In this document: positions 17,403 to 26,856 of the stretch, piece after piece
How positions within the stretch are numbered: position 1 is the stretch's first letter
Layout of the letters: every line of letters starts with the position of its first letter
Assembly (NCBI GenBank): GCA_029260515.1
Contig: JAJDDC010000096.1
Coordinates: forward strand, 310,001-374,000
DNA length: 64,000 nucleotides
Direction: 5' to 3'
From: Phycisphaerales bacterium
GTDB lineage: Bacteria; Planctomycetota; Phycisphaerae; Phycisphaerales; UBA1924
Program-made: the position numbers and the translations under genes
Notes under the pieces: generated by a model
What the model was told of the DNA's origin: nothing
The model's input: only the letters and a program-made list of their open reading frames with translations
The model's database searches: none

Positions 17403-18734
17403 ATGGGTTTGGGTGAGGATCTGATCAGGCGGCGGGAGCGGGTCGTGTGCCGGGGCGTTGGGCGGTTGTCCACGATGACCGCGGCGAGCGCGGCGGGCGC
17501 GATAATCACGGACGTCGATGGGCGGGAGTTCATCGACTTCGCCAGCGGCATCGGCGTCATGACCGTAGGGCACTGCGACGAGGCTGTCGTGCGGGCGATC
17601 CGCGAACAGGCGGGCTCGCTGCTGCACACGAGCTTCCATGTCGCGACGTACGAGCCGTACGTCGCGCTGTGCGAGAAGCTGGTCGAGCTGTTCCCGCACG
17701 GGGGCAATGCTCGGGCGGTGCTCGTGAACACCGGCGCCGAGGCGGTCGAGAACGCGATCAAGATCTCGCGCCAGGCGACAGGCCGGGCGGGCGTGATCTG
17801 CTATACGGGCGCCTTCCACGGCCGAACCCTGATGGCAGCGACGCTGACGTCGAAGGTCGCGTACAAGCTCGGGTGCGGTCCGTTCATGCCCGAGGTCTAC
17901 CGCCTGCCGTACCCGGCCCGCATCGCGCACGAGGGGCTGAACGAGGACGAGGTTGTTGGCCGGGAGCTGGCACGCCTCCGCGGGGCGCTCAAGGACACCG
18001 TCGCGCCCGATGGGGTTGCGGCGATCATTATCGAGCTGGTGCAGGGTGAGGGCGGGTTCTATGTGGCGCCGCGCGCCTACGTCGAGGGCCTGCGCGAGAT
18101 CTGCGACGAGCACGGCATCGTCCTGATCTTCGACGAGGTGCAGACGGGGTTCTGTCGCACGGGCGCGTGGGGGGCGGTCGAGCACTATGGCGTGACACCC
18201 GACCTGTCCACGTGGGCGAAGGCGCTCGGTGGCGGGCTGCCGATCGCGGCTGTCGTCGGGCGTGGTGAGGTCATGGACCGCGTGACGCCCGGCACGTTGG
18301 GCGGGACGTACGGCGGCAACCCGGTCGCGTGCGCCGCGGGGCTGGCCGCGATCGAACGGATGGCGGCGCTTGACCTGAACGCGCGTGCGAGGCACGTCGG
18401 GGGGGTCATCCGGGCGAGGTTCGAGTCGATGAACGCACAATCGCCGTGGGTCACCGAGGTGCGGGGGCTCGGGGCGATGCTCGCGATCGAACTGTGCGAG
18501 GATGGTGATCCGGGGCGTCCCGCGGCGGGCGCGGTCCGTGACATCATCACGCACTGTCGCGATCGAGGGCTGCTGGTCATTTCTGCCGGCGTGCAGGCCA
18601 ACGTGATCCGCACGCTCGTGCCGCTGGTCATCACGGACGAGCAGCTGGGCGCCGGCCTTGACATCCTTGAGAAAGCTGTCCTTCACCACACGGGTGTTAC
18701 ACCACGATTCGCCGGCCATGCCGGGGGAGCCTGA
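17403..18734 (+). CDS. gabT: class III aminotransferase, probable 4-aminobutyrate aminotransferase
   Basis: A 443-residue PLP enzyme. ATG is preceded by GGAG with a 7-nt spacer. Diagnostic elements include NTGAEAVENAIKISRQATGR (PLP phosphate side), the aspartate in IFDEVQTGFCRTG, and the PLP lysine in WAKALGGGLP. The full set resembles GabT more than ArgD. It lies 42 nt after gabD. Because the window has no argD, a second role as acetylornithine aminotransferase cannot be excluded, but the gabD partner argues for GABA. Confidence 0.87.
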   Translation: MGLGEDLIRRRERVVCRGVGRLSTMTAASAAGAIITDVDGREFIDFASGIGVMTVGHCDEAVVRAIREQAGSLLHTSFHVATYEPYVALCEKLVELFPHGGNARAVLVNTGAEAVENAIKISRQATGRAGVICYTGAFHGRTLMAATLTSKVAYKLGCGPFMPEVYRLPYPARIAHEGLNEDEVVGRELARLRGALKDTVAPDGVAAIIIELVQGEGGFYVAPRAYVEGLREICDEHGIVLIFDEVQTGFCRTGAWGAVEHYGVTPDLSTWAKALGGGLPIAAVVGRGEVMDRVTPGTLGGTYGGNPVACAAGLAAIERMAALDLNARARHVGGVIRARFESMNAQSPWVTEVRGLGAMLAIELCEDGDPGRPAAGAVRDIITHCRDRGLLVISAGVQANVIRTLVPLVITDEQLGAGLDILEKAVLHHTGVTPRFAGHAGGA

Positions 18735-18737
18735 TTG

Positions 18738-19724
18738 ATGCGTCCATACGCGATCGCAGGTCTGCAGCTGAATGTCTCGGGGCGTCAATCCAACCTGGCG
18801 CACATCACCGACCGGGTCGAGTTCCTGATGCACCTCTACCCGTGGGTGCAGATGGTCGTCGTGAGCGAGCTTGCGACGTTCGGCGGGTGGACCGGGCACG
18901 CGATGCCATTGCCCAGCGAGGTCGAGGTCGCGTACCAGAAGCTCGCGGCCAAACACCAGATCTGGTTGCTCCCGGGCTCGTTGTACGAGAAAACAGAGCA
19001 GGGCATCTTCAACACGACACCGGTCATCGCCCCCGACGGGAGTGTCGTGGCGCGGTACCGCAAGATGTTCCCCTTTATGCCCTACGAGGTCGGTGTCGAA
19101 TCGGGGACAGAGTTTTGCGTGTTCGATGTGCCCGACGTTGGTCGCTTCGGCGTGAGCATCTGCTACGACATGTGGTTCCCGGAGACCTCGCGGACGCTGG
19201 CGGCGATGGGCGCGGAGGTCATCTTGCACCCGACCCTGACTGCGAGCGTGGACCGGGACGTGGAGCTCTCGATCGCCCGGGCGACCGCGGCGACGAACCA
19301 GTGCTTCGTCATCGACATCAACGGGGTGGGCGACGGAGGCAACGGGCATTCGCTGCTGGTGGCGCCGAGCGGGGATGTGCTCTACCGCGCGGGGACGAAC
19401 GAGGAGATGATACCGATCGAGATCGATATCGAGCGTGTCAACCGCTCTCGGGAGGTCGGGCTCAAGGGGCTGGGGCAGCCTCTAAAAAGCTTCCGGGATC
19501 GGCGTGTCGATTTCTCGGTGTACAACCGCGGTTCGGGAGTGGCGGCGTATCTCGATACACTCGGGACGCTGGAGAAGATGGCCCGCGGATCGAAGGCAGG
19601 CATCGGGGATGGCGAAGAGCCACAGCAGGCTCCGCCCGCGAGCGAGGTCGCGCCGTTGCCGGTTTCGGTTCCTGCGCCGCCGCCTGTGGCGATCCCTCCG
19701 AGCGGGGTGGAAGGTAGTTCATGA
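18738..19724 (+). CDS. carbon-nitrogen hydrolase (nitrilase superfamily amidase)
   Basis: A 328-residue amidase. The ATG at 18738 is preferred over an adjoining TTG because GGGGGAG lies about 8 nt before it. The catalytic triad is E44 in SELATFGG, K109 in YRKMFPF and C142 in SICYDMWF. After about residue 285 there is a proline-rich tail (many P, V and A) not found in the core family. It sits between GABA aminotransferase and the PLP decarboxylase and overlaps the latter by 4 nt. A role on an agmatine-derived amide such as N-carbamoylputrescine would fit the context, but similarity to formamidase-type members is as good. Confidence 0.85.
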   Translation: MRPYAIAGLQLNVSGRQSNLAHITDRVEFLMHLYPWVQMVVVSELATFGGWTGHAMPLPSEVEVAYQKLAAKHQIWLLPGSLYEKTEQGIFNTTPVIAPDGSVVARYRKMFPFMPYEVGVESGTEFCVFDVPDVGRFGVSICYDMWFPETSRTLAAMGAEVILHPTLTASVDRDVELSIARATAATNQCFVIDINGVGDGGNGHSLLVAPSGDVLYRAGTNEEMIPIEIDIERVNRSREVGLKGLGQPLKSFRDRRVDFSVYNRGSGVAAYLDTLGTLEKMARGSKAGIGDGEEPQQAPPASEVAPLPVSVPAPPPVAIPPSGVEGSS

Positions 19725-22504
19725 GTGCAGCGAATCAGCGAAGCACCGCCGACCGTGCGGCCAGGCAGTACAACGCGCCACACTTGCGGATGGACTATTG
19801 GACCGAGCTCCGCCAGCGGTGCAACTGGCTATTGGAGCGGTCCAGGGCTGGGCGAGACAGCGCCGAGCCGCGGGCTCTGGTGGCGCAGGATCTCGAGGTG
19901 CTCGCGAGCCTCGAGTCGTACTGGGCGTACCCGGGCCCGTCTCGGATGGCAGAGCTCGCGGATTTTTATAAGCGCGGGGACCACGACGAGCTGGCCGGCG
20001 AGGTCGCGGAGATCACGCGGATGCTCGTGGGCGATTCGTACCGCGATCGTGGCGCCGCGGTGCTGCGCGCGTCCCGCGAGCACGCCCACCACGAGCACGG
20101 GCATCACCACGATCATCACGAGGCGAGGGCGCCGGCGAAGCCGTACTTCGAGGTCCTGTTTGTTGACGGGATCGACGCCTATGACCGCGACGAGCTGCGC
20201 GACGGGCTGGCCGCGTGCCGGCGTGATTCAGACGAGTTCCTGTACGACATCGTGACCGTGCCCTCGTTCGAGGACGCGGTCATCGCGGTGCTGTTCAACC
20301 CGACGATCCAGTCGGTGTTCCTGCGGTACAACTACTCGTTCCATACGAAGAACGACCACCCGGCGCTGCGCCGTTACCTGGACCTGGTCGAGTGGGAGGA
20401 TGTGCCGACATGCTTCGGGCTGGAGAGGAGCATCGCTCTGGCCCACGTGCTCAAGGCGCTGCGGCCGGAGCTGGACCTCTTCCTTGTCACGGACTCGTCG
20501 CTCGACAACGTCGCCGGGTCGCTGGGCGACGACTTCCGGCGCGTGTTCTACCGGCTCGAACAGTACATGGAGCAGCACCTGAGCATCCTGAAGGGCGTGC
20601 GTGCGAGGTTCGAAGCGCCGTTCTTCGATGCGCTCCGCAAGTACAGCGCCAAACCCACCGGCGTCTTCCACGCCCTGCCAATTGCGCGCGGCAAATCGAT
20701 GACCAATGCCCACTGGGCGCGGGATATGTACGAGTTCTATGGGCCAAACATATTTTTGGCCGAGACATCCGCGACGACGGGCGGGCTCGACTCGCTCTTG
20801 CAGCCGAAGGGCCCGATCAAGCGGTCGCAGGAGCTGGCCGCCAGGGCGTTCGGCTCGCGGCAGTCGTTCTTCGTGACAAACGGCACATCGACGGCCAACA
20901 AGGTCGTGCTCCAAGCGATCGTCCAGCCCGGTGACATCGTGCTCATCGACCGCGACTGCCACAAATCGCACCACTACGCGATGGTGCTGGCGGGCGCGAT
21001 GCCGGTGTACCTCGATTCGTACCCGTTGCAGGAGTACTCGATGTACGGCGCCGTCCCGCTCGAGGAGATCGAGCAGCGGCTGATGGAGTTGAAGGCGGCG
21101 GGGAAGCTCGACCGTGTGCGGATGCTGCTGCTGACCAACTGCACGTTCGACGGGTTGACGTACGATCCAGAAGAGGTCATGCGGCGTGTCCTGGCGATCA
21201 AGCCGGACATGATCTTCCTCTGGGACGAGGCGTGGTTCGCGTTCGCGCGGTTCAGCCCGCTGCTCCGCCGGCGGACGGCGATGGAGGCCGCGGCACGCCT
21301 GCGAGAGGAGTTCCGGTCGCCGGGCTATCGGGAGCGATGTGCCGATTCTCTGGGCGACCAGAAAGCGGGGGGCGCCAACGGCGCGGTGGAGACGCCGAAG
21401 CCCGTCGTGCCAGATCCCGACCGCGTGCGCGTCCGCGTCTACGCGACCCAGTCCACGCACAAGACGCTCACGTCGTTCCGCCAGGGCTCGATGATCCACG
21501 TCTTCGATGAGGACTTCGGGCAGAAGGTCTCTGGCTCGTTCCACGAGGCGTACATGACGCACACCTCGACCTCGCCGAACTACCAGATCGTCGCCTCGCT
21601 CGATGTCGGGCGGCGCCAGGTGGAACTTGAAGGGCACGAGCTGGTCGAGCAGACGATCGGACTGGCGATGGCGCTTCGCGCCCGCGTGAACGACCACCCC
21701 GAGATCTCACGGTTCTTCTCGGTCTTGCGCCCCGAGGACATGATCCCGGGCGAGCACCGCCCGTCCGGGCTCGAGTTCTATTACAGCTCGGAGCACGGCT
21801 GGGGGCGTATGGAGCAGGCTTGGAGGGCCGACGAGTTCACGCTCGACCCGACGCGCGTCACGCTGCACATCGCCCGCACGGGCATGGACGGCGAAGAGTT
21901 CCGTCAGCTGCTGATGGACAAGCACGACATCCAGATCAACAAGACGTCGCGGAACACCGCCCTGTTCATGCCCAACATCGGCACGACCCGTGGGGACGTC
22001 GCGTATCTCGTGGACGTGCTGGCCGGGATCTCGCGGGACATCGCCGACCGGCTCTCGCTGGCAAGCGACGCCGAGCGGGCGAGGCACGCCGCCCGGGTCG
22101 AGTCACTGCTGCACGGCCCGCCCCTGCCCAACTTCAGCCGTTTCCACCCGGCCTTCCAGCCAGAGGACCCGGGTTCGATCGAGGGCGATCTCAGGGCGGC
22201 GTTCTTCCTGGCCTACGACGACGCGAGCGTCGGGTCCGTGCCCTTGTCGGAGGCGACGCTCGGTGAAATCGAGGGGGGGCGAGAGATCGTCTCGGCCGCG
22301 TTCGTGATCCCGTACCCGCCCGGCTTCCCGATCCTCGTGCCCGGGCAGGTGATGAGCCCGGAGATCATCGCCTACCTCCTGGCCCTGGACATCGAGGAGA
22401 TCCACGGGTACGACCCGGTGGAGGGGCTCCGCGTCTTTACCGAGGCGGCGCTCGATCGGGCCGCCACGATGACCGATATCGTTGCCAAAGCCGAAAGCAG
22501 GTAG
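19721..22504 (+). CDS. large PLP-dependent Orn/Lys/Arg decarboxylase, probable arginine decarboxylase
   Basis: A 927-residue decarboxylase of the aspartate-aminotransferase-fold (prokaryotic Orn/Lys/Arg) group, longer than the 710-760 residues usual for inducible enzymes. The PLP lysine is K581 in THKTLTSFRQGSM. An N-terminal wing domain (about 140-330) is preceded by an unusual histidine-rich stretch near residue 125 (HAHHEHGHHHDHH). The catalytic core runs from about 335 to 720 and the C-terminal domain contains IPYPPGFPILVPG. It should make agmatine from arginine or a diamine from ornithine/lysine. Start overlaps the amidase gene (ATGA). Agmatine is favoured because of the adjacent arginine and GABA genes; the specificity is inference. 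Confidence 0.88.
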   Translation: MSAANQRSTADRAARQYNAPHLRMDYWTELRQRCNWLLERSRAGRDSAEPRALVAQDLEVLASLESYWAYPGPSRMAELADFYKRGDHDELAGEVAEITRMLVGDSYRDRGAAVLRASREHAHHEHGHHHDHHEARAPAKPYFEVLFVDGIDAYDRDELRDGLAACRRDSDEFLYDIVTVPSFEDAVIAVLFNPTIQSVFLRYNYSFHTKNDHPALRRYLDLVEWEDVPTCFGLERSIALAHVLKALRPELDLFLVTDSSLDNVAGSLGDDFRRVFYRLEQYMEQHLSILKGVRARFEAPFFDALRKYSAKPTGVFHALPIARGKSMTNAHWARDMYEFYGPNIFLAETSATTGGLDSLLQPKGPIKRSQELAARAFGSRQSFFVTNGTSTANKVVLQAIVQPGDIVLIDRDCHKSHHYAMVLAGAMPVYLDSYPLQEYSMYGAVPLEEIEQRLMELKAAGKLDRVRMLLLTNCTFDGLTYDPEEVMRRVLAIKPDMIFLWDEAWFAFARFSPLLRRRTAMEAAARLREEFRSPGYRERCADSLGDQKAGGANGAVETPKPVVPDPDRVRVRVYATQSTHKTLTSFRQGSMIHVFDEDFGQKVSGSFHEAYMTHTSTSPNYQIVASLDVGRRQVELEGHELVEQTIGLAMALRARVNDHPEISRFFSVLRPEDMIPGEHRPSGLEFYYSSEHGWGRMEQAWRADEFTLDPTRVTLHIARTGMDGEEFRQLLMDKHDIQINKTSRNTALFMPNIGTTRGDVAYLVDVLAGISRDIADRLSLASDAERARHAARVESLLHGPPLPNFSRFHPAFQPEDPGSIEGDLRAAFFLAYDDASVGSVPLSEATLGEIEGGREIVSAAFVIPYPPGFPILVPGQVMSPEIIAYLLALDIEEIHGYDPVEGLRVFTEAALDRAATMTDIVAKAESR

Positions 22505-22508
22505 CACC

Positions 22509-24059
22509 ATGGGATCCACCCACGCCGTCAAACCCTCTCGCTCCGCCACCAAGGCCACGCCCCCGCCGGCCGAAGCGCTCTCGTCGGACCACGCGCAGCA
22601 GGCCAAGAAGCGCAAGCTCGAGGGCATCTCCGACATCCGTCGGTTCTTCTTCCGCAACACCGAGCCGGTGTACTTCATCAGCGCCACACCGTTCAATCTG
22701 CTCGGGATGGACGAGTGGGTCCGCAACTTCACGTACATCAACGCGATCGACTGTTTCGACGGGCAGCACCCGAACGTGTACGTGCCGCGTGAGATCGAGC
22801 ACGAGCCGTTCACGTCGATCGAGGACATCAACAACTACCTGCTCTCGCACCCGGACGTGATCGAGCTGATCAAGAGCCGCGGCCCGGGGGGCAAGGCGGT
22901 CTTCCTGATGTTCGACGAGAAGACCGAGGCGTTGTGCGCCGAGCTGGGGCTGGAGGTCTGCTTCCCGCCCGCGGCTCTCCGCAACCGCGTCGATGACAAG
23001 CTCGAGACGACGCGCCTGGCCGACCGCGCGGGCGTGCCGAGCGTCCCGAACGTGCTGGCGAAGGTGGACTCGTACAAGGCGCTCCGCAAGGCCGCCGGCA
23101 AGCTGGGCGAGGACGTCGTCATCCAGACCGCGTACGGCGACTCGGGGCACACGACGTTCTTTGTCTCGAGCGAGGCGGAGTACGACAAGCACGCCGAAGA
23201 GATCGCCGAGGCGCCCGAGGTGAAGATCATGAAGCGGATCCGCTGCCGCGGGTCCGCGCTCGAGGCGTGCGTGACGCGCCGCGGCACGATCGTCGGGCCG
23301 CTCATGACCGAGCTGGTCGGGTTCAAGGAGCTGACGCCATACCGGGGCGGCTGGTGCGGAAACGAGGTGTTCGCGGGCGCGTTCGACGCGCGGGTCCGCG
23401 AGAAGGCCCGCAAGGCCGCGTTCGATTTCGGCGAGCAGCTCCGCAAGGAGGGGTACCTCGGGTACTTCGAGATCGATTTTCTGACCGACCTGGACTCGGG
23501 CGACGTGTACCTGGGCGAGTGCAACCCGCGCATCACGGGCGCGAGCACGATGACAAACCTCGCGTGCTTCGCGCACGCCGACGCGCCGCTGTTCCTGTTC
23601 CACCTGCTCGAGTGGATGGGCGAGGACTACAAGTTCAGCGTGGACAAGCTCAACGCGCGATGGTCGGATCCCGACAACATCGACACGTGGTCGCAGCTGG
23701 TCATCAAGTTTACGCCCGACCAGGTAGACCTGATCACGCAGGCGCCCGCGTCGGGCGTCTGGGAGTTGGACAAGTCGGGCGAGATCCAGCACGTTCGGAT
23801 GCAGACCCATCGCCGGACGGTGCAGTTCGAGAACCGGGCGTTCTTCCTGCGGATCTCTGGCCCGGGCGACTACCGCTACGAGGGCGCGGACCTGGGCATC
23901 CTCGTGAGCCCGGGCCGGTTCATGAACGACGAGTTCGAGCTGACCGACCGGGCCAAGGCCTGGATCCGCGGCATCAACTCGAAGTACGCGGCGACACCGC
24001 TGGCGCCGGGCGAGGCGATCGAGGCGGGCATCGAGCCCGGCGCCTTCAAGCTGCTCTGA
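22509..24059 (+). CDS. ATP-grasp domain protein (biotin carboxylase-like)
   Basis: A 516-residue protein whose central part is an ATP-grasp fold: substrate strand VCFPPAALRNRVDDKLET, ATP strand DVVIQTAYGDSGHTTFF, and the Mg site EIDFLTD followed by LGECNPRITGAS. Relatives are annotated as biotin carboxylase-like, but there is no biotin-carrier domain. It starts 4 nt after the decarboxylase, so it is cotranscribed with it. ATP-grasp enzymes join a carboxylate to an amine or thiol; a polyamine or amino acid conjugate would fit. The product is unknown. Confidence 0.82.
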   Translation: MGSTHAVKPSRSATKATPPPAEALSSDHAQQAKKRKLEGISDIRRFFFRNTEPVYFISATPFNLLGMDEWVRNFTYINAIDCFDGQHPNVYVPREIEHEPFTSIEDINNYLLSHPDVIELIKSRGPGGKAVFLMFDEKTEALCAELGLEVCFPPAALRNRVDDKLETTRLADRAGVPSVPNVLAKVDSYKALRKAAGKLGEDVVIQTAYGDSGHTTFFVSSEAEYDKHAEEIAEAPEVKIMKRIRCRGSALEACVTRRGTIVGPLMTELVGFKELTPYRGGWCGNEVFAGAFDARVREKARKAAFDFGEQLRKEGYLGYFEIDFLTDLDSGDVYLGECNPRITGASTMTNLACFAHADAPLFLFHLLEWMGEDYKFSVDKLNARWSDPDNIDTWSQLVIKFTPDQVDLITQAPASGVWELDKSGEIQHVRMQTHRRTVQFENRAFFLRISGPGDYRYEGADLGILVSPGRFMNDEFELTDRAKAWIRGINSKYAATPLAPGEAIEAGIEPGAFKLL

Positions 24060-24180
24060 ACTGGTCCTCGGACGGGGCGACCCCCCGCTCCTCCGGCTCT
24101 GGGCGGGGGTGGATTGCGAGGCGTGCGGAAGCCCGGGCGTCGTGTAGACTGGGGGTTTCGCCCGCACGGGAGGCGCCCAG

Positions 24181-25365
24181 ATGGCAGATCTGCGAGTCAA
24201 CGTCAACGGCCTCGAACTCCCCAACCCGTTCGTCATCGGCTCGGGCCCGCCCGGGACGAACGCGAACGTCATCCGCAAGGCGTTCGACGAGGGATGGGGG
24301 GGCGTGATCGCCAAGACGATCAGCCTCGACTCATCGAAGGTCGTCAACGTCGCGCCGCGGTACGCCCGGATGCGCGCGGCGAAGACCCGCGAGGTCATCG
24401 GATGGGAGAACATCGAGCTGATCTCCGACCGCCCGATGGACGTGTGGGAGAACGAGTTCAAGTCGATCAAAGACTCGCACCCCGCCGGCGTCCTGATCGC
24501 CTCCATCATGGAGGAATACCGCAAGGACGCCTGGGTCGAGATCGTCGAGCGGTGCGAGGCGTGCGGGGTGGACGCGTTCGAGCTGAACTTCTCGTGCCCG
24601 CACGGCCTTCCCGAGCGGAAGATGGGCGCCGCGATGGGACAGGACCCGGACATCCTCGGGGAAGTCTGCGGTTGGGTGAACGACGCCGCGTCCAAGCCCG
24701 TCTGGGCCAAGATGACACCCAACATCACGCACATCGAGGACCCGGCCCGCGCGGCGCTGGGCGCCGGCTGCGAGGGTGTCGCCGCGATCAACACCATCCT
24801 CAGCGTCATGGGCGTTGACCTCAAGACGCTCCGCCCGGAGCCGACTGTCGAGGGGTACACGGTCCCCGGCGGGTACTCGTGCAAGGCCGTCCGCCCGATC
24901 GCGCTGCGGATGGTCATGGAGCTGGGCACGATGATGTTCGGCGGGGGGAGCGGCAAGCCCATCCCGGACAACGGCGAGCTGCCGATCATGGGCGAGTTCC
25001 CCGACCGCTCACTCTCGGCGATCGGCGGCGTCGAGACCGGCGAGGACGCGGCGCAGTTCATCCTCCTGGGCGCACACACCGTGCAGGTCTGCACGGGCGT
25101 CATGATCCACGGCTACAAACTCGCGTCCACGCTCTGCGAAGGATTGTCCGCCTTCATGGACCAGCACGGGTTCAAGACGGTCGAGGAGTTCCGGGGCAAG
25201 TCGCTTCGGTACTTCACGACGCACGCAGAGCTGGTCAAGCGTCAAGCCGCGGCCAAGGCCGCCGAGCGGAACGAGAAGGCGGGGATCATTACCAAGGACA
25301 CCGCCTGGGAGGGCGACAAGTTCGTCGAGCAGTCGGACAAGCTCGTGGCGAACAACGACGACTGA
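24181..25365 (+). CDS. preA: PreA-like dihydropyrimidine dehydrogenase subunit lacking the C-terminal ferredoxin domain
   Basis: A 394-residue FMN TIM-barrel of the dihydroorotate/dihydropyrimidine dehydrogenase family. It starts after a GGGAGG box and opens with NGLELPNPFVIGSGPPG. The substrate loop is ELNFSCPHGLPERKMG, and the FMN phosphate site is SAIGGVETGEDAAQFILLGA. E. coli PreA carries two [4Fe-4S] clusters in its last 80 residues; here the tail after residue 330 has no cysteine at all apart from one in STLCEG, so it cannot take electrons in the usual way. No PreT partner is in the window. The position opposite dihydropyrimidinase, ureidopropionase and an NCS1 transporter supports uracil/thymine reduction; a dihydroorotate dehydrogenase-like role is the alternative. 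Confidence 0.82.
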   Translation: MADLRVNVNGLELPNPFVIGSGPPGTNANVIRKAFDEGWGGVIAKTISLDSSKVVNVAPRYARMRAAKTREVIGWENIELISDRPMDVWENEFKSIKDSHPAGVLIASIMEEYRKDAWVEIVERCEACGVDAFELNFSCPHGLPERKMGAAMGQDPDILGEVCGWVNDAASKPVWAKMTPNITHIEDPARAALGAGCEGVAAINTILSVMGVDLKTLRPEPTVEGYTVPGGYSCKAVRPIALRMVMELGTMMFGGGSGKPIPDNGELPIMGEFPDRSLSAIGGVETGEDAAQFILLGAHTVQVCTGVMIHGYKLASTLCEGLSAFMDQHGFKTVEEFRGKSLRYFTTHAELVKRQAAAKAAERNEKAGIITKDTAWEGDKFVEQSDKLVANNDD

Positions 25366-25419
25366 GTGACCGTGGTGGGACAGGCGTCCCGCCCGACTGG
25401 CTGGGAGAGCGTGACGCAC

Positions 25420-25438
25420 GACAGGCGAGACGCCTGTC
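25420..25438. repeat. perfect 8-bp palindrome with 3-nt loop; related half nearby
   Basis: GACAGGCG (25420-25427), loop AGA, CGCCTGTC (25431-25438) forms a stable hairpin between the converging preA and dihydropyrimidinase genes. The related GACAGGCGTC occurs at 25379-25388, and its exact complement, GACGCCTGTC, at 25429-25438, so a longer 10-bp inverted pair 40 nt apart also exists. There is no T-run, so it could be a rho-independent-like barrier for both strands or a small dispersed palindromic repeat. Confidence 0.6.
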
Positions 25439-25452
25439 TCACCGTTTCTTGG

Positions 25453-26847
25453 TCAGAAGTGCGTGGGCTCTCGCTCGAGCAGGCGCCCGTGGGTCTGTTC
25501 ACCCACAAACTTGCCCTCGCGCGCCTGGACTTTGCCGCGGACGGTGACGACCTCGGCCCGCCCGGTGACCTTCCAGCCCTCGTACGCGTTGTAGTCCACG
25601 GCCGACAGGCTCGTATCGACCGAGAGAGTGCGCTCGTGGTCGGGGTCGTACATGACGATGTCTCCGTCCGAGCCGGCTCGGATCGTGCCCTTGCGGGGGT
25701 ACATTCCAAAGATCCTGGCGGCCTGGGTCGAGCAGGCGTCCACGAACGCGTGGTAGTCGAGGCGTCCTGTGCGCACACCGAAGGTGTGCACGAGGTCGAT
25801 GCGTTCCTGGACCGAGGGGATGCCGTTGGGGATCTTGGTGAACGCGTCGCGCCCCATGGTTTTCTGGGCTTTGAAGTCGAAGGGGGCGTGGTCGGTGCCG
25901 ATAGTGCTGATGGCGCGCGCGCGGAGTTGGTTCCAGAGGCAGTCCTGATTCCGCTTCTCGCGCAGGGGCGGCGACATGACGTACTTTGCCCCCTCGAAAT
26001 CGGGCTTCTCGGCGTATGTTTTGTCGAGCACGAGGTGGGGGGCGACGGCCTCGATCCAGATGTTGACGCCCCTCGCGCGGGCCTCGAGCCCGGCCCGGAC
26101 CGCCGCCTCGCACGAGGTGTGGACGGTGTAGATGTGGGCGCCGGTCAACTCGGCAAACGTCGCCAGGTGGTGGACGCCCTCGGCCTCGACGCACTCGGGG
26201 CGTGACGGCTCGTGCCACTCGGGCCCGGTTTTGCCCTCAGAGATCAGCGCGCGCTGCATCGCGTCCACAAGCTCGGCGTTCTCGCAGTGGGCGGTCACGA
26301 TGACGCCCAGCTCCTTGGCCATGGTCAGGAGCGAGAAGAGGTGCTCGTCGGGCAGGTCGAGGGCGCCCTTGTAGGCGAGGAAGACCTTGAACGAGGGGAT
26401 GCCGCGTGTGGTCGCGATCTCGCGGAGCTGCTCGCGGGCGAGATCGTCGAAGCGGACGGCGGACATGTGGAAGGTGAAGTCACACGCGGCCGTGCCCTTC
26501 GCATGCCCGAGCCAGGTCTCGAAGGCGGCCATCGGCTCGTCGTCCGGGCCAGGGCAGACCATCTCGATGAGTGTTGTTGTGCCGCCGGCGAGGGCGGCGC
26601 GGCTGACCGACTCCCAGTCGTCCTTTGCGTTCGTGCCCATGAAGGGCAGGTGGACGTGGACGTGCGGGTCGATGAAGCCGGGGAAGACGAGCTTGCCGGT
26701 TGCATCGATGACCTCCGTGCCCGGCGCGAGCGTGGACGCGTCGATCGAGGGCTCGATCCGCGTGATTGTCTCGGACTCGCAGTAGATGTCGGCGCGGTCG
26801 TCGTCGGTCGCGGTGATGATGCGGCCGCCCTTGATGAGCAGGGGCAT
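25453..26847 (-). CDS. hydA: dihydropyrimidinase
   Basis: A 464-residue amidohydrolase that opens the ring of dihydrouracil or dihydrothymine. The binuclear metal site is complete: H62 and H64 in DPHVHVH, carboxylated lysine K160 in FLAYK, H187 in TAHCEN, a histidine in YTVHTSCEA and the aspartate in GTDHAPF. NYNAYEG near the C-terminus reads DYNAYEGWKV, typical of hydantoinases. Its AGGAG box overlaps the stop codon of the aminotransferase gene upstream, giving coupled translation. It is the last gene of the minus-strand pyrimidine operon. D-hydantoinase activity is a possible side activity of the family. Confidence 0.93.
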   Translation of the reverse strand: MPLLIKGGRIITATDDDRADIYCESETITRIEPSIDASTLAPGTEVIDATGKLVFPGFIDPHVHVHLPFMGTNAKDDWESVSRAALAGGTTTLIEMVCPGPDDEPMAAFETWLGHAKGTAACDFTFHMSAVRFDDLAREQLREIATTRGIPSFKVFLAYKGALDLPDEHLFSLLTMAKELGVIVTAHCENAELVDAMQRALISEGKTGPEWHEPSRPECVEAEGVHHLATFAELTGAHIYTVHTSCEAAVRAGLEARARGVNIWIEAVAPHLVLDKTYAEKPDFEGAKYVMSPPLREKRNQDCLWNQLRARAISTIGTDHAPFDFKAQKTMGRDAFTKIPNGIPSVQERIDLVHTFGVRTGRLDYHAFVDACSTQAARIFGMYPRKGTIRAGSDGDIVMYDPDHERTLSVDTSLSAVDYNAYEGWKVTGRAEVVTVRGKVQAREGKFVGEQTHGRLLEREPTHF

Positions 26848-26856
26848 GCGGGGCTC

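Noticed and set aside
17397..19349. 650-codon minus-strand frame
   Set aside because: Antisense to gabT and the amidase; no domain.
24145..24150. TAGACT before preA as a promoter -10 box
   Set aside because: Also present upstream of two sigma genes, but no -35 element at a proper distance in any of them; kept only as a remark.
22437..25103. Very long open frame (888 codons) on the minus strand
   Set aside because: It is antisense to the ATP-grasp and PreA genes; GC-rich third positions leave few stops. The translation has no motif and low-complexity composition.
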